This document shows positions 51,114 to 63,867 of a stretch of DNA of 64,000 nt, piece by piece. The stretch is from Tessaracoccus lapidicaptus (lineage in GTDB: Bacteria > Actinomycetota > Actinomycetes > Propionibacteriales > Propionibacteriaceae): assembly GCF_001693815.1 (NCBI RefSeq), contig NZ_MBQD01000025.1:124001-188000 (forward strand), written 5' to 3'. The notes under the pieces were generated by a model, which saw only the letters and a program-made list of their open reading frames with translations, did no database searches and was not told the origin of the DNA. A program made the translations under genes and the position numbers. The number at the start of each line of letters is the position of its first letter. Position 1 is the stretch's first letter.

Positions 51114-51923
51114 ATGGCTATCACTGCCGCTGATGTGAAGAAGCTCCGCGACGCCACCGGCGCGGGCATGATGGACGCCAAGAAGGCCCTCACCGAGGCC
51201 GAGGGCGATTTCGACAAGGCCGTGGAGCTGCTGCGCATCTCCGGCCTGGCGAAGGCCGCCAAGCGGGCCGACCGCGAGGCCACCAACGGCATCGTCGCGG
51301 GCCGCGACGGCGCGCTCATCCAGTTCGCCGCCGAGACCGACTTCGTCGCCAAGAACGCCGAGTTCGTCAGCCTCGCCGACGACATCCTGGGCGCCGTCCT
51401 CACCTCCGGTGCCTCGGACGTGGCGTCGGCCAACGAGGCGTCGCTCGCCTCCGGCAAGAAGGTCCTGGACGCGGTCCAGGAGCTCGGTGCCAAGATCGGC
51501 GAGAACCTGTCGCTCGTCGCGGTCGCCAACTTCGACGGCGACACGCACCTGTACCTCCACCGCCGCGCCGCGGACCTGCCCCCGCAGGTCGGCGTGCTGG
51601 TCGAGTACAAGGGTGACGAGGCGCTCGCGCACCAGGTCGCCATGCAGATCGCCGCGATGTCGCCGCAGTGGGTGACCCGCGACGAGGTGCCGGCCGACAT
51701 CGTCGAGAACGAGAAGCGCATCGCCGAGGCCACGGCCAAGGAGGAGGGCAAGCCCGAGGGCGCCATCCCGCGCATCGTCGAGGGCCGCGTCGGCGGCTTC
51801 TACAAGGACGTCGTCCTCGTGGACCAGGCCGCGGTCTGGGAGGACAAGAAGTCCGTCGGTGACGCACTCAAGGCCGGTGGCACCGAGATCGTGCGCTTCG
51901 TCCGGTTCGCCGTCGGCGCCTGA
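51114..51923 (+). CDS. tsf: elongation factor Ts
   Basis: EF-Ts exchanges GDP for GTP on EF-Tu. The 269-residue protein has the N-terminal UBA-like domain with [19 protein letters not shown] and the core motif [16 protein letters not shown], with TDFV in contact with EF-Tu. The C-terminal [11 protein letters not shown] segment is typical. It is cotranscribed with rpsB. A strong hairpin lies between its stop and pyrH. Confidence 0.98.
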   Translation: MAITAADVKKLRDATGAGMMDAKKALTEAEGDFDKAVELLRISGLAKAAKRADREATNGIVAGRDGALIQFAAETDFVAKNAEFVSLADDILGAVLTSGASDVASANEASLASGKKVLDAVQELGAKIGENLSLVAVANFDGDTHLYLHRRAADLPPQVGVLVEYKGDEALAHQVAMQIAAMSPQWVTRDEVPADIVENEKRIAEATAKEEGKPEGAIPRIVEGRVGGFYKDVVLVDQAAVWEDKKSVGDALKAGGTEIVRFVRFAVGA

Positions 51924-51966
51924 TCACCCGTCCCAGCAGCGGACGACACAAGTGAAGTAGAGTGGC

Positions 51967-51999
51967 GTGCGCCGCGATCCGAGTAGGGTCGCGGCGCAC
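51967..51999 (+). terminator. 14-bp hairpin between tsf and pyrH
   Basis: GTGCGCCGCGATCC (51967-51980) pairs with GGGTCGCGGCGCAC (51986-51999) over 14 positions with one G-T pair and a five-base loop. It starts 44 nt after the tsf stop and 36 nt before pyrH. No U-tract follows, so it may be a terminator, an attenuator or an RNA-stability element. Confidence 0.65.
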
Positions 52000-52034
52000 G
52001 TCCATGTTCGGATCGGTCGGAGTCGAGGAGTCAC

Positions 52035-52742
52035 GTGGCATACCATCGGGTGCTGTTGAAGCTGTCGGGCGAGGTGTTCGGCGGCGGGAAGCTCGGAGTC
52101 GACCCCACGGTGGTGTCGGCGATCGCCGCCGAGATCGCGGAGGTCGTGCGGGGCGGGACCCAGGTCGCCGTCGTCGTCGGCGGCGGGAACTACTTCCGCG
52201 GCGCGGAGCTGTCCCAGAACGGCATGGCCCGCGACCGGGCCGACTACATGGGCATGCTGGGCACCGTCATGAACAGCATCGCGCTGCAGGACTTCTGCGA
52301 GAAGGCCGGCATCGAGACCCGCGTCCAGTCGGCCATCAACATGGCCCAGGTCGCCGAGCCCTACATCCCGCGGCGCGCCGAGCGGCACCTCGAGAAGGGG
52401 CGGCTCGTGATCTTCGGCGCCGGGTCCGGCATGCCGTACTTCTCCACGGACACCGTCGCGGCGCAGCGTGCCCTCGAGATCGGGGCCGAGGTGCTCCTCA
52501 TGGGCAAGCAGGGCGTCGACGGCGTGTACAACAAGGACCCGCAGGTCCACCCCGAGGCCACGAAGTTCGACCACCTCACCTTCGACCAGTTCCTCACCGA
52601 GGACCTGAAGGTCGCCGACGCCACCGCCATCTCGCTGGCCCGCGACAACAACCTCAACATCGTGTTTTTCAACCTTTCCACCCCGGGCAACATCGGGCGC
52701 GTCGTGGCCGGCGAGCCCATCGGAACCCTCGTCTCGCGATAG
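52035..52742 (+). CDS. pyrH: uridylate kinase (UMP kinase)
   Basis: PyrH phosphorylates UMP to UDP, for nucleotide and cell-wall precursor synthesis. The 235-residue amino-acid-kinase-fold protein has [33 protein letters not shown] and the [11 protein letters not shown] segment. The GTG at 52035 has GAGGAG 5 nt upstream. frr follows 26 nt after the stop. Confidence 0.97.
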   Translation: MAYHRVLLKLSGEVFGGGKLGVDPTVVSAIAAEIAEVVRGGTQVAVVVGGGNYFRGAELSQNGMARDRADYMGMLGTVMNSIALQDFCEKAGIETRVQSAINMAQVAEPYIPRRAERHLEKGRLVIFGAGSGMPYFSTDTVAAQRALEIGAEVLLMGKQGVDGVYNKDPQVHPEATKFDHLTFDQFLTEDLKVADATAISLARDNNLNIVFFNLSTPGNIGRVVAGEPIGTLVSR

Positions 52743-52768
52743 TCCCACCGAGAATCACAGGAGCACAC

Positions 52769-53326
52769 ATGATCGCCGACGTCCAGAAGGAAGCCTCGAA
52801 CAAGATGCAGCACGCGGTGGACCACGCGCGTGAGGATCTCGCCACGATCCGCACCGGCCGGGCCCACCCCCAGATGTTCAACAAGATCACCGCTGACTAC
52901 TACGGCGCCCCGACCCCGCTGCAGCAGCTGGCGACGTTCACGTCGCCGGATCCCCGGTCGATGATCATCACGCCCTTCGACCGCAGCGCCATCGGCGCCA
53001 TCGAGAAGGCCATCCGCGACGCGGACCTCGGCGTCAACCCCAGCAACGACGGCAACGCGGTGCGCGTCGTCATGCCGCAGCTCACCGAGGAGCGCCGCAA
53101 GGAATACATCAAGATGGCCAAGTCGAAGGCCGAGGACGCGCGCGTGGCCGTGCGCAACGTGCGCCGTCACTCCATCGACCAGCTGAAGAAGCTCCAGAAG
53201 GACGGCGAGATCGGCGAGGACGACCTCTCCCGCGCCGAGAAGGCGCTCGATGCGAGCACCAAGAAGTTCGTCGAGAGCATCGACGAGCTGTTCAAGCACA
53301 AGGAAGCCGAGCTCCTCGAGGTCTGA
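52769..53326 (+). CDS. frr: ribosome recycling factor
   Basis: RRF splits post-termination ribosomes together with EF-G. The 185-residue protein has the family segments DLATIRTGRAHPQMFNKI, NDGNAVRVVMPQLTEERRKE and VRNVRRHSIDQLKKL. The ATG has CAGGAG upstream. The stop shares one base with the cdsA start. Confidence 0.98.
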   Translation: MIADVQKEASNKMQHAVDHAREDLATIRTGRAHPQMFNKITADYYGAPTPLQQLATFTSPDPRSMIITPFDRSAIGAIEKAIRDADLGVNPSNDGNAVRVVMPQLTEERRKEYIKMAKSKAEDARVAVRNVRRHSIDQLKKLQKDGEIGEDDLSRAEKALDASTKKFVESIDELFKHKEAELLEV

Positions 53327-54186
53327 TGACGGGACAGGCAGCGACGACGCCCGCCTCGAAGGCCGGACGGGATCTCCCCGTCGCCATCGGGGTGGGCATC
53401 GCGCTGTTCGTCCCGTTCGCGGTGGGCCTCATCTGGTTCCCGTGGCTGTTCATCCTGCTGGTCGCCGTCGCGCTGACGGCCGCTGCCGTCGAGGTCCACG
53501 GCGCGCTCCTGCGCAAGGGGATGCGCGCCGAGATCGTCCCCATCGCCATCGGCACCGCGGTCAGCGTGGTCGGTGGATACCTGGCGGCGGTCACCGAGCT
53601 GCGCGTCACCCCGACGGCGTTCGTCATCATCTGCCTCGGCGCGACGATGATCGCCGCCCTGGGCGCACGGCTCCTCCGGGGCCGTGAGGGCTTCATCCGC
53701 GACATCGCGGCCAGCTCGCTGCTCATCGCCTACATGCCGATGCTCGGCATGTTCGTGCCGCTGCTCATGACGGCCCCGGCGGGCCAGCTGCGCGTCCTCA
53801 CCGTCATCGTCATCGTCATCGCGGCCGACACCGGCGCCTACGCCGTCGGGTCGCTGCTCGGCCGCCACAAGCTCGCCCCCGAGATCAGCCCCGGCAAGAC
53901 GTGGGAGGGACTGGCCGGCGGTGTGACCGTCGCCACGGGCTTCGCGGTGGCCGCCGTCGCGTTCCTGCTCGACGGGCCTTGGTGGGTCGGGATCCCGCTG
54001 GGTATCCTGGTGAGTCTCGCCGCCACCATCGGCGACCTCGTCGAGTCGCTCATCAAGCGCGACGCCGGACTCAAGGACATGTCGAACTTCCTCCCCGGCC
54101 ACGGCGGGGTCATGGACCGGCTGGACTCGATGCTCGTCGCGTTCCCGATGGGGTGGCTCGTGCTCCATCTCGCCCTCGGCGGGTGA
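53326..54186 (+). CDS. cdsA: phosphatidate cytidylyltransferase
   Basis: CdsA makes CDP-diacylglycerol from phosphatidate and CTP, the branch point of phospholipid synthesis, in the membrane. The 286-residue protein has about eight helices, the motif [12 protein letters not shown] and the C-terminal signature [31 protein letters not shown] (given here for its key Asp, Lys and His residues in two parts: [15 protein letters not shown], then [11 protein letters not shown]). It starts within the frr stop. rlmN follows. Confidence 0.96.
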   Translation: MTGQAATTPASKAGRDLPVAIGVGIALFVPFAVGLIWFPWLFILLVAVALTAAAVEVHGALLRKGMRAEIVPIAIGTAVSVVGGYLAAVTELRVTPTAFVIICLGATMIAALGARLLRGREGFIRDIAASSLLIAYMPMLGMFVPLLMTAPAGQLRVLTVIVIVIAADTGAYAVGSLLGRHKLAPEISPGKTWEGLAGGVTVATGFAVAAVAFLLDGPWWVGIPLGILVSLAATIGDLVESLIKRDAGLKDMSNFLPGHGGVMDRLDSMLVAFPMGWLVLHLALGG

Positions 54187-54206
54187 CTCTCCACGCGAAG
54201 GACCCC

Positions 54207-56748
<2,542 letters not shown>

Positions 56749-56749
56749 G

Positions 56750-57442
56750 TCAGGGGTTTCCCCACAGGGTGCGATAGCGCCGGATCCGCTCTGGGTCCGG
56801 CGCTTCGCCGTATCCGGCCCAGAGCGCGTCCTCGTGGCCGGGCCCGAAGTTCCACTCCAGCGACCAGGACGCGATCGCGAGGTCCGCCCAGCGGTCGGCG
56901 ACGCCGAGGTCGCCGACGTCGACGATGCCGACGAACGCGCCGTCGGCGTCGATGAGCGTGTTGGGCGCGCACGCGTCGCCGTGGGCGACGACGAGGAGGT
57001 CGACGTCGTCCTGGTAGCCGATCCAGTCGGCGGGGCCGAACGGGCAGTCCGTCGGGTCGAGGCTGTGGAGTATCGCGAGTCCCTCCCCGATGGCCGCGGC
57101 GGCGCGGTCCGGGTCCGCCATCCCCACGCTGCCCACCGCCGACTCGCCGGGCATCCCGAGCGTGACGATCAGCCAGCCGTCGTCGACCTCCTCGTAGTCG
57201 GCCATGCGCGGCGAGGGGAAGCGGCTCGCGAGCCAGGATAGGCGCTCAGCCTCCGGCAGCAGGTCCTCCGGGCTCCACTTGGCGTACAGCGGCTGCTCGT
57301 CGGGCCCGACCAGGCGGGCCGTGAGGCCGCCGAGCTCGTTGCGCCACACCAAGGAATCGACGCGTCGGCCGTGGGCGGCGGCCCACCGGGTGATGGCGAA
57401 CGGGACGGGGGTGCCGGGCGGCGGCGTGGAGGCGAGAGGCAT
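56750..57442 (-). CDS. aminoglycoside 3'-phosphotransferase-like kinase
   Basis: A 230-residue protein of the APH/choline kinase superfamily with the catalytic loop AHGDACAPNTLID (Brenner motif) and the metal-binding IVDVGDLGVADRWADLA. The layout is that of APH(3')-type enzymes, but the protein is shorter than the usual 260 or so. Resistance function cannot be claimed; many chromosomal relatives phosphorylate unknown small molecules. The ATG at 57442 follows CAGGAT by 6 nt. No mobile-element marks surround it. Confidence 0.85.
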   Translation of the reverse strand: MPLASTPPPGTPVPFAITRWAAAHGRRVDSLVWRNELGGLTARLVGPDEQPLYAKWSPEDLLPEAERLSWLASRFPSPRMADYEEVDDGWLIVTLGMPGESAVGSVGMADPDRAAAAIGEGLAILHSLDPTDCPFGPADWIGYQDDVDLLVVAHGDACAPNTLIDADGAFVGIVDVGDLGVADRWADLAIASWSLEWNFGPGHEDALWAGYGEAPDPERIRRYRTLWGNP

Positions 57443-57448
57443 GCCTCG

Positions 57449-57454
57449 ATCCTG
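57449..57454 (-). promoter_or_regulatory. -10 box of the APH-like gene, leaderless
   Basis: CAGGAT on the minus strand ends 6 nt before the ATG at 57442. It could also act as a weak Shine-Dalgarno sequence. Confidence 0.3.
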
Positions 57455-57482
57455 GCACACCGGGTGCCCGCGCCGGCCCGCC

Positions 57483-57488
57483 TAGACT
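57483..57488 (+). promoter_or_regulatory. -10 box of the dxr operon, leaderless
   Basis: TAGACT ends 6 nt before the GTG at 57495; no Shine-Dalgarno sequence is present. Confidence 0.5.
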
Positions 57489-57494
57489 GGGCCG

Positions 57495-58694
57495 GTGCGC
57501 ACCATCGTCCTGCTCGGATCCACCGGCTCGATCGGAACCCAGACCCTCGACGTCATCTCCAGCAGGCGGGACCGGTTCCGGGTCGTCGGGCTGTCCGCCT
57601 CCGGTGGGAACATCGAGCTCCTCGCCCGCCAGATCGTGCAGTACCAGCCCGAGACGGTGGCCCTGTCGCGGGCGAGCGCGGCCCAGGACCTCCAGCGCGC
57701 CCTGTACGCCGAGGCGGACCGGCGCGGCTGGAACGAGGGCGACTACCAGCTGCCGAGGCTGCTGCTGGGACCGGACGCCTCGACCGAGCTCGCGGCGGCG
57801 GGAGCCGATGTCGTCGTCAACGCCATCACGGGTGCCGCGGGCCTGCGGCCCACGCTGGCCGCGCTCGCGGCCGGCTCGACGCTCGCGCTGGCCAACAAGG
57901 AGTCGCTGGTCATCGGCGGTCGCCTCGTGACGCAGGCGGCGCGGCCCGGACAGATCGTCGCGGTGGACTCCGAGCACTCGGCCTTCGCCCAGGCCCTGCG
58001 CTCCGGGCGCTCCGACGAGGTGCGCCGGCTCATCCTCACCGCCTCCGGGGGTCCGTTCCGCGGCAGTACGCGCGACCAGCTCACTGACGTCACGCCGCAG
58101 CAGGCGATGGCGCACCCCACGTGGGACATGGGACGGGTCATCACCATCAACTCCGCGACGCTGGTGAACAAGGGACTTGAGCTCATCGAGGCGGCGCTGC
58201 TCTACGGCGTCGACTACGACGACATCGTCGTCACCGTCCACCCGCAGTCGATCGTCCACTCGATGGTGGAGTTCCATGACGGGTCGACCATCGCGCAGGC
58301 GTCGCCGCCGGACATGCGCCTGCCCATCGGCATCGCGCTGACGTGGCCGGACCGGCTCGCCGACGCCGCCACCCCCTGCGACTGGTCCACGGCGTCGGCC
58401 TGGACCTTCGAGCCGCTCGACTCGGCCACGTTCCCCGCCGTCGAGATCGCCAGGGCGGCGGGTCGGGCCGCCGGCACCGCGCCCGCGGTGTTCAACGCCG
58501 CCAACGAGGCGTGCGTCGAGGCGTTCTGGGCGGGTGAGATCGGCTTCCTCGACATCGCCGACATCGTCGCGGCCTGCGTCGACGAGCACCTGGCCGACGG
58601 ACACGTGCCCGACGCCGACCTCACCCTGGACGCGGTCCTCGCGGCCGACGGCTGGGGCCGTGCCCGCGCCGCGGAGTTGGCGGCCGGCCGATGA
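57495..58694 (+). CDS. dxr: 1-deoxy-D-xylulose 5-phosphate reductoisomerase
   Basis: Dxr converts DXP to MEP, the committed step of non-mevalonate isoprenoid synthesis and the target of fosmidomycin. The 399-residue protein has the NADPH loop [35 protein letters not shown] with the metal ligands, and SGGPFRG. The leaderless GTG start is supported by TAGACT. The stop overlaps the rseP start by 4 nt (ATGA). Confidence 0.97.
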   Translation: MRTIVLLGSTGSIGTQTLDVISSRRDRFRVVGLSASGGNIELLARQIVQYQPETVALSRASAAQDLQRALYAEADRRGWNEGDYQLPRLLLGPDASTELAAAGADVVVNAITGAAGLRPTLAALAAGSTLALANKESLVIGGRLVTQAARPGQIVAVDSEHSAFAQALRSGRSDEVRRLILTASGGPFRGSTRDQLTDVTPQQAMAHPTWDMGRVITINSATLVNKGLELIEAALLYGVDYDDIVVTVHPQSIVHSMVEFHDGSTIAQASPPDMRLPIGIALTWPDRLADAATPCDWSTASAWTFEPLDSATFPAVEIARAAGRAAGTAPAVFNAANEACVEAFWAGEIGFLDIADIVAACVDEHLADGHVPDADLTLDAVLAADGWGRARAAELAAGR

Positions 58695-59977
58695 CCTTCC
58701 TCACGACGGTGCTGTTCGCCGTCCTCTTCTTCGCCGCCATCATGGCGTCGATCGCGCTGCACGAGATCGGGCACCTGGTCCCGGCCAAGCTCTTCGGCGT
58801 CCGCGTCTCGCGCTACTTCGTCGGCTTCGGGCGCACGCTGTGGTCCACCCGCCGCGGCGAGACCGAGTACGGCATCAAGCTCCTCCCGCTGGGCGGGTAC
58901 GTGCGGCTGATGGGCATGTACCCGCCGCAGGGCCCGCGCACGGGCCGCGAGGGTTGGCTGACCCGCATGGCGGACCAGGCGCGCGCCGTCGAGTACGAGG
59001 AGATCACCCCCGCGGACCGCGGCCGGCTGCTCTACGAGAAGAAGACCTGGCAGAAGATCGTCGTCATGCTGGGCGGCCCCGCCATGAACCTGCTGCTGGC
59101 CTTCCTCATCTTCCTCGGCATCACGTCCGCGTTCGGGATCTACACGCCCACGCTCACGGTCGCGGCCGTCTCGGAGTGCGTCATCGCGGCGGACCGCGCG
59201 GAGCGCACCTGCACCGGCGACGACCCGCCCACCCCTGCGGTCGAGGCGGGCATCCGCGAGGGTGACCGCATCGTGTCCTTCAACGCCATCGAGCCCGCCG
59301 ACTGGGACGAGGTGGGCGAGCTGATCCGCGCCAACGGGGCGGGGGAGGCCCGCATCGTCGTCGAGCGCGACGGGCAGCGGGTCGAGCTGCCCACCGTCTC
59401 CACCGTCCTCAACCACGTGCCGGACCGGCTCGACCCGTCCCGCATGGTGGAGGCGGGCTTCCTCGGCGTGACACCGGTCACCGAGCAGCGGCGCGGTGGC
59501 GTGACCGAGACGGTGGAGCAGATGTGGCAGCTCACCCGGCAGTCGGTGGTCGCGCTGGCGAGCTTCCCGGTGCGCGTCTACAACGTGGCGGCGGACCTCG
59601 TCACCGGTCAGCCCCGCGACATCAACTCGCCCATCTCGATCGTCGGCGCCTCGCGGGTCGCGGGGGAGATCGGCGCGAGCGACCGGCTCGCGGCCGACGA
59701 CAAGGTCGCCAGCTGGCTGTCGCTGCTCGGCTCGGTCAACCTGTTCCTGGCGCTGTTCAACCTGGTGCCGTTGCTACCGCTCGACGGCGGGCACGTCGCC
59801 GCCGCGGTGTGGGAGTGGCTCAAGCGCGTCGGGGCGCGGGTGGCCGGCCGCGCGGACCCGGGCCCCGTCGACACCGCGAAGGGGCTCCCGGTCACCTACG
59901 TGGTCGGCGGCTTCCTGCTGCTCGGCGGCGGGATCCTCATCCTCGCCGACCTCATCTCGCCCATCCAGCTGCTGTGA
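58691..59977 (+). CDS. rseP: site-2 protease (RseP/Rip1-type M50 RIP metalloprotease)
   Basis: An intramembrane zinc protease that cleaves membrane-anchored anti-sigma factors and other single-span proteins. The 428-residue protein has HEIGH (24-28) in helix 1, a PDZ domain (about 170-250, [14 protein letters not shown]) and the second zinc motif [12 protein letters not shown] in the C-terminal half. The order dxr-rseP-ispG is conserved in Actinobacteria. It overlaps dxr by 4 nt. Confidence 0.95.
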   Translation: MTFLTTVLFAVLFFAAIMASIALHEIGHLVPAKLFGVRVSRYFVGFGRTLWSTRRGETEYGIKLLPLGGYVRLMGMYPPQGPRTGREGWLTRMADQARAVEYEEITPADRGRLLYEKKTWQKIVVMLGGPAMNLLLAFLIFLGITSAFGIYTPTLTVAAVSECVIAADRAERTCTGDDPPTPAVEAGIREGDRIVSFNAIEPADWDEVGELIRANGAGEARIVVERDGQRVELPTVSTVLNHVPDRLDPSRMVEAGFLGVTPVTEQRRGGVTETVEQMWQLTRQSVVALASFPVRVYNVAADLVTGQPRDINSPISIVGASRVAGEIGASDRLAADDKVASWLSLLGSVNLFLALFNLVPLLPLDGGHVAAAVWEWLKRVGARVAGRADPGPVDTAKGLPVTYVVGGFLLLGGGILILADLISPIQLL

Positions 59978-60009
59978 TGCCGGGCCGCGGGCGGCGAGGG
60001 CGGACCTAG

Positions 60010-60015
60010 TAGTGT
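60010..60015 (+). promoter_or_regulatory. -10 box of ispG, leaderless
   Basis: TAGTGT ends 7 nt before the ATG at 60023. It would give ispG its own transcript besides read-through from dxr-rseP. Confidence 0.45.
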
Positions 60016-60022
60016 TGGCGCC

Positions 60023-61165
60023 ATGTCCGTGAACCTCGGTATGCCGGCCGCGCCCGCCCCCGTTCTCGCCCCCCGCCGCCAAACCCGCCAGATCAAGGTG
60101 GGCAAGGTCCTGGTGGGCGGCGACGCCCCCATCAGCGTCCAGTCGATGACCACGACGAAGACCACGGACATCAACGCCACGCTGCAGCAGATCGCCGAGC
60201 TCACCGCGACCGGATGCGACATCGTGCGCGTCGCGGTGCCCAGCCAGGACGACGCCGACGCGCTGCCCATCATCGCGATGAAGTCGCAGATCCCCGTCAT
60301 CGCGGACATTCACTTCCAGCCGCGCTACGTTTTCGCCGCCATCGACGCCGGCTGCGCCGCGGTGCGCGTGAACCCCGGCAACATCAAGCAGTTCGACGAC
60401 AAGGTCGCCGAGATCGCCAAGGCCGCCTCCGACGCCGGGGTGTCGCTGCGCATCGGCGTCAACGCCGGCTCGCTCGACAAGCGGCTGCTGGCCAAGTACG
60501 GCGCCCCGACGCCCGAGGCGCTCGTGGAGTCGGCGCTGTGGGAGGCGTCGCTGTTCGAGGACGTCGGCTTCCACGACTTCAAGATCTCCGTCAAGCACAA
60601 CGACCCCGTCGTCATGGTGCGCGCGTACGAGATGCTGAGCGAGAAGTGCGACTACCCGTTGCACCTCGGCGTCACCGAGGCCGGGCCCGCGTTCCAGGGC
60701 ACCATTAAGTCCTCCGTCGCGTTCGGGGCGCTGCTGAGCAAGGGCATCGGCGACACCATCCGCGTCTCCCTCTCGGCTCCGCCGGCCGAGGAGGTCAAGG
60801 TGGGCCTGAAGATCCTCGAGTCGCTCAACCTGCGGCCCCGCAAGCTGGACATCGTGTCCTGCCCCTCCTGTGGTCGCGCCCAGGTGGACGTCTACACCCT
60901 CGCCGAGCAGGTGACCAAGGGTCTTGAGGGGATGCAGGCGCCGCTGCGCGTGGCCGTCATGGGCTGCGTCGTCAACGGCCCGGGGGAGGCCCGCGAGGCC
61001 GATCTCGGTGTCGCGTCGGGCAACGGCAAGGGCCAGATCTTCGTCAAGGGCGAGGTCATCAAGACGGTGCCGGAGGACGAGATCGTCGAGACCCTGATCA
61101 TCGAGGCGCAGCGCCTCGCCGCCGAGATGGGCGAGATCGGCACGCCTGCGGTCTCGGTCTCTTAA
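60023..61165 (+). CDS. ispG: 4-hydroxy-3-methylbut-2-en-1-yl diphosphate synthase
   Basis: IspG is a [4Fe-4S] enzyme of the MEP pathway making HMBPP. The 380-residue protein has the cluster ligands C280 and C283 (CPSCGR), C315 and E322 (GCVVNGPGE), and the TIM barrel with the SMTTTKTTD start. The ligands connect it to the suf operon in this window. TAAGCT, the probable -10 box of the next gene, overlaps its stop codon. Confidence 0.97.
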   Translation: MSVNLGMPAAPAPVLAPRRQTRQIKVGKVLVGGDAPISVQSMTTTKTTDINATLQQIAELTATGCDIVRVAVPSQDDADALPIIAMKSQIPVIADIHFQPRYVFAAIDAGCAAVRVNPGNIKQFDDKVAEIAKAASDAGVSLRIGVNAGSLDKRLLAKYGAPTPEALVESALWEASLFEDVGFHDFKISVKHNDPVVMVRAYEMLSEKCDYPLHLGVTEAGPAFQGTIKSSVAFGALLSKGIGDTIRVSLSAPPAEEVKVGLKILESLNLRPRKLDIVSCPSCGRAQVDVYTLAEQVTKGLEGMQAPLRVAVMGCVVNGPGEAREADLGVASGNGKGQIFVKGEVIKTVPEDEIVETLIIEAQRLAAEMGEIGTPAVSVS

Positions 61166-61168
61166 GCT
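61163..61168 (+). promoter_or_regulatory. -10 box of the GNAT gene, overlapping the ispG stop codon
   Basis: TAAGCT begins with the ispG stop TAA and ends 7 nt before the ATG at 61176. A leaderless transcript for the GNAT gene is likely. Confidence 0.45.
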
Positions 61169-61175
61169 GTCGCGC

Positions 61176-62009
61176 ATGGCTTCCCGGGTACGCGCGTTGG
61201 GCGGCGCGGACCGGGAGGAGGCGCTGGCCTTCCTCGCGGGCAGCCCCGAGGAGAACCTGTTCCTCGCCTCCAAGATCGCCACGCTGGGCATCGACCGGCG
61301 CCGCCTCGGCAGCGTGTACGCCTACGACCGCGCCGGCCGGATCTCGTCACTCCTGCTCGACGGCGGCACGGTCTTCGTCGCCGGTTTCGACGCCGACGCG
61401 CTGCCGGCGTTCGTCGGCCAGCTGGGCCCCATTCGTCGCTGCTCGTCGATCCTCGGTCCGGCCATCTCCGTGCTCGGCCTCCACCTCGGGCTCAGCCAGC
61501 GCTGGGACGCCTGGGGCCGCGTCAGCAACGTCCGGGCGCGCCAGCCCCTGATGCTCCTCGACCGTGAGCCCGCCGTGCCGGCCGACCCCCGGGTGCGATG
61601 CCTCACCCCCGACGACTACCCGACCTACCTCGACGCCTCCGTGCACATGTACACCGACGAGATCGGCAGCTCGCCGTTCAAGTACGGCAGCGGCTACGAG
61701 CGCTTCGTCATGCAGCGGCTCATCGACGGCGACGCCTACGGCATCGTCGACGACGACGGCCGCGTCATCTTCAAGGCCGACCTCGGCCCCAGGCTGGGGG
61801 ACCAGGCCCAGCTCCAGGGCGTGTGGGTCGCGCCGGAGCTGCGGGGTCGCGGGCTCAGCACCCCGGCGCTCAGCGGCATGCTGACGCTGGCCATGCGGCG
61901 CTTCCCGCGCATCAGCCTGTACGTCAACGACTTCAACACCCCGGCCATCCGGGCCTACGAGCGGCTCGGGTTCGTCGAGGTCGGCGCCCTCGCCACGGTC
62001 CACTTCTGA
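61176..62009 (+). CDS. DUF4081-GNAT family N-acetyltransferase
   Basis: A 277-residue protein with an N-terminal DUF4081 domain (about 1-115) and a GNAT acetyltransferase domain (about 140-277). The acetyl-CoA loop lies around [15 protein letters not shown] and the C-terminal region is [19 protein letters not shown]. It lies between ispG and proS, where this gene is conserved in Actinobacteria. The acetyl acceptor is unknown. Confidence 0.9.
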   Translation: MASRVRALGGADREEALAFLAGSPEENLFLASKIATLGIDRRRLGSVYAYDRAGRISSLLLDGGTVFVAGFDADALPAFVGQLGPIRRCSSILGPAISVLGLHLGLSQRWDAWGRVSNVRARQPLMLLDREPAVPADPRVRCLTPDDYPTYLDASVHMYTDEIGSSPFKYGSGYERFVMQRLIDGDAYGIVDDDGRVIFKADLGPRLGDQAQLQGVWVAPELRGRGLSTPALSGMLTLAMRRFPRISLYVNDFNTPAIRAYERLGFVEVGALATVHF

Positions 62010-62018
62010 GCGGTGCCC

Positions 62019-62024
62019 TAGGCT
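62019..62024 (+). promoter_or_regulatory. -10 box of proS (leadered)
   Basis: TAGGCT lies 32 nt before the proS ATG, and AGAAAGG at 62041-62047 could serve as the ribosome binding site. This transcript would have a short leader of about 25 nt. Confidence 0.4.
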
Positions 62025-62056
62025 GTGCCTCGTCACCCGTAGAAAGGCCTGCCTCT

Positions 62057-63823
62057 ATGCTCACCCGTCTGTCGAGCCTGTTCGTGCGCACCCTCCGCGA
62101 CGACCCCGCCGACGCAGAGATCCCCAGCCACCGCTGGCTCGTGCGCGCGGGTTACATCCGCCGCGCGGCGCCGGGCATCTACTCGTGGCTGCCGCTGGGG
62201 CTGAAGGTGCTGCAGAAGGTCGAGATGGTGGTCCGGGAGGAGATGGACGCCATCGGCGCGCAGGAGGTGCGGTTCCCCGCGCTGCTGCCCCGCGAGCCCT
62301 ACGAGGCGACCGGGCGTTGGACGGAGTACGGCGAGACCCTGTTCCGCCTGCAGGACCGCAAGGGCGCGGACATGCTGCTGGGCCCCACGCATGAGGAGAT
62401 GTTCACCCTCATGGTCAAGGACCTCTACAGCTCCTACAAGGACCTGCCGCTGTCGCTCTACCAGATCCAGACCAAGTACCGCGACGAGGCCCGTCCCCGC
62501 GCCGGGCTGCTGCGCGGCCGCGAGTTCGTCATGAAGGACTCCTACTCGTTCGACGTCGACGACGCCGGCCTGGAGGCTAGCTACCAGGCGCACCGGGTCG
62601 CGTACCAGCGGATCTTCGAGCGCCTCGGCCTCGAATACGTCATCGTGTCGGCCATGGCCGGGGCCATGGGCGGCTCGCGTTCCGAGGAGTTCCTTGCCGT
62701 CGCGGACAACGGGGAGGACACCTTCGTGCGGTCGCCCGGGGGCTACGCCGCCAACGTCGAGGCCGTGCGCGTCGCCGCCCCGGCGTCGCCCCAGCTCGCC
62801 GATGCGCCCGCGATGTCGGTGGTGGAGACCCCGGACGCCGGCACCATCGCCGCCGTCGTCGAGATCCTCAACCGGGACCTACCCGGCCGCGACTGGACCG
62901 GCGCGGACACGCTGAAGAACATCCTGTTCATGGTCACCGCGCCGGACGGCACGAAGCGCCCGCTGGCGGTGGGCCTGCCCGGCGACCGCGAGGTGGACGT
63001 CAAGCGCCTCGCCGCGGCATTGGAGCCCGGGGTCGCCGACGTGTTCGGCCCCGAGGACTTCGCCCGCTACCCGCAGCTCGTGGTGGGCTACATCTCCCCG
63101 GTCTCGCTGGACGGCACGCGCGTGCTGGGCAAGGACTCCGTCACCGGCATCGAGTACCTGGTCGATCCCCGGGTCGTGACCGGCACGCACTGGGCCACCG
63201 GCGCCAACGAGAAGGACCGCCACCTGGTGGGCGTCACGGCGGGTCGTGACTTCGAGCCCGACGGGATCCTCGACGTCGCCGAGGTGCGGGAGGGGGACCC
63301 GGCTCCCGACGGCTCGGGGCCGCTGTCGCTCGCCCGCGGCATCGAGATGGGCCACATCTTCCAGCTGGGCCGCAAGTACGCCGAATCGCTCGGCCTCAAG
63401 GTGCTCGACAGCAACGGCAAGCTGGTCACGGTGACCATGGGCTCCTACGGCGTCGGCGTGTCGCGCGCCGTCGCGGCGGTCGCCGAAGCGACCTGCGACG
63501 ACCGCGGCCTGCGGTGGCCGCTGGCGCTGGCGCCGTTCCAGGTCCAGGTGGTCGCCACCGGCAAGGACGCGGCGCTCTTCGACGAGGCCGCGCGCATCGG
63601 CGGCGAGCTCTCCGGGCGGGGCCTCGACGTGCTGCTCGACGACCGGAAGGCCAGCCCCGGGGTCAAGTTCGCCGACGCCGAGATCATGGGCATGCCGCTG
63701 ATCGTGGTCGTGGGCCGCGGTCTGGCCGACGGTGTGGTGGAACTCCGCGACCGCCGCACCGGCGACAAGCGCGAGGTCCCGGTGGGCGACATCGTCGACG
63801 AGGTGCTGCGGCAGGCGCGCTGA
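62057..63823 (+). CDS. proS: prolyl-tRNA synthetase (bacterial type)
   Basis: ProS charges tRNA-Pro. The 588-residue class II synthetase has motif 2 ([19 protein letters not shown]), motif 3 ([14 protein letters not shown]) and an editing (INS) domain between them (about 220-400), as in the prokaryote-like class. The C-terminal anticodon domain has [15 protein letters not shown]. The ATG at 62057 follows AGAAAGG. A terminator-like hairpin follows the stop. Confidence 0.97.
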   Translation: MLTRLSSLFVRTLRDDPADAEIPSHRWLVRAGYIRRAAPGIYSWLPLGLKVLQKVEMVVREEMDAIGAQEVRFPALLPREPYEATGRWTEYGETLFRLQDRKGADMLLGPTHEEMFTLMVKDLYSSYKDLPLSLYQIQTKYRDEARPRAGLLRGREFVMKDSYSFDVDDAGLEASYQAHRVAYQRIFERLGLEYVIVSAMAGAMGGSRSEEFLAVADNGEDTFVRSPGGYAANVEAVRVAAPASPQLADAPAMSVVETPDAGTIAAVVEILNRDLPGRDWTGADTLKNILFMVTAPDGTKRPLAVGLPGDREVDVKRLAAALEPGVADVFGPEDFARYPQLVVGYISPVSLDGTRVLGKDSVTGIEYLVDPRVVTGTHWATGANEKDRHLVGVTAGRDFEPDGILDVAEVREGDPAPDGSGPLSLARGIEMGHIFQLGRKYAESLGLKVLDSNGKLVTVTMGSYGVGVSRAVAAVAEATCDDRGLRWPLALAPFQVQVVATGKDAALFDEAARIGGELSGRGLDVLLDDRKASPGVKFADAEIMGMPLIVVVGRGLADGVVELRDRRTGDKREVPVGDIVDEVLRQAR

Positions 63824-63831
63824 CGCGGCGG

Positions 63832-63867
63832 CCTGCCGTTCAGGCCCACCCAGGCCAGAACGGCAGG
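63832..63867. terminator. hairpin after proS, overlapping the end of the convergent gene
   Basis: CCTGCCGTT (63832-63840) and AACGGCAGG (63859-63867) form a 9-bp stem with an 18-base loop, starting 8 nt after the proS stop. The right arm lies within the last codons of the minus-strand gene at the window edge. Confidence 0.5.

Noticed and set aside
56750-57442. Acquired antibiotic-resistance gene
   Set aside because: The APH-like gene has host-like composition and no mobile-element context. It is better read as a chromosomal kinase of unknown substrate.
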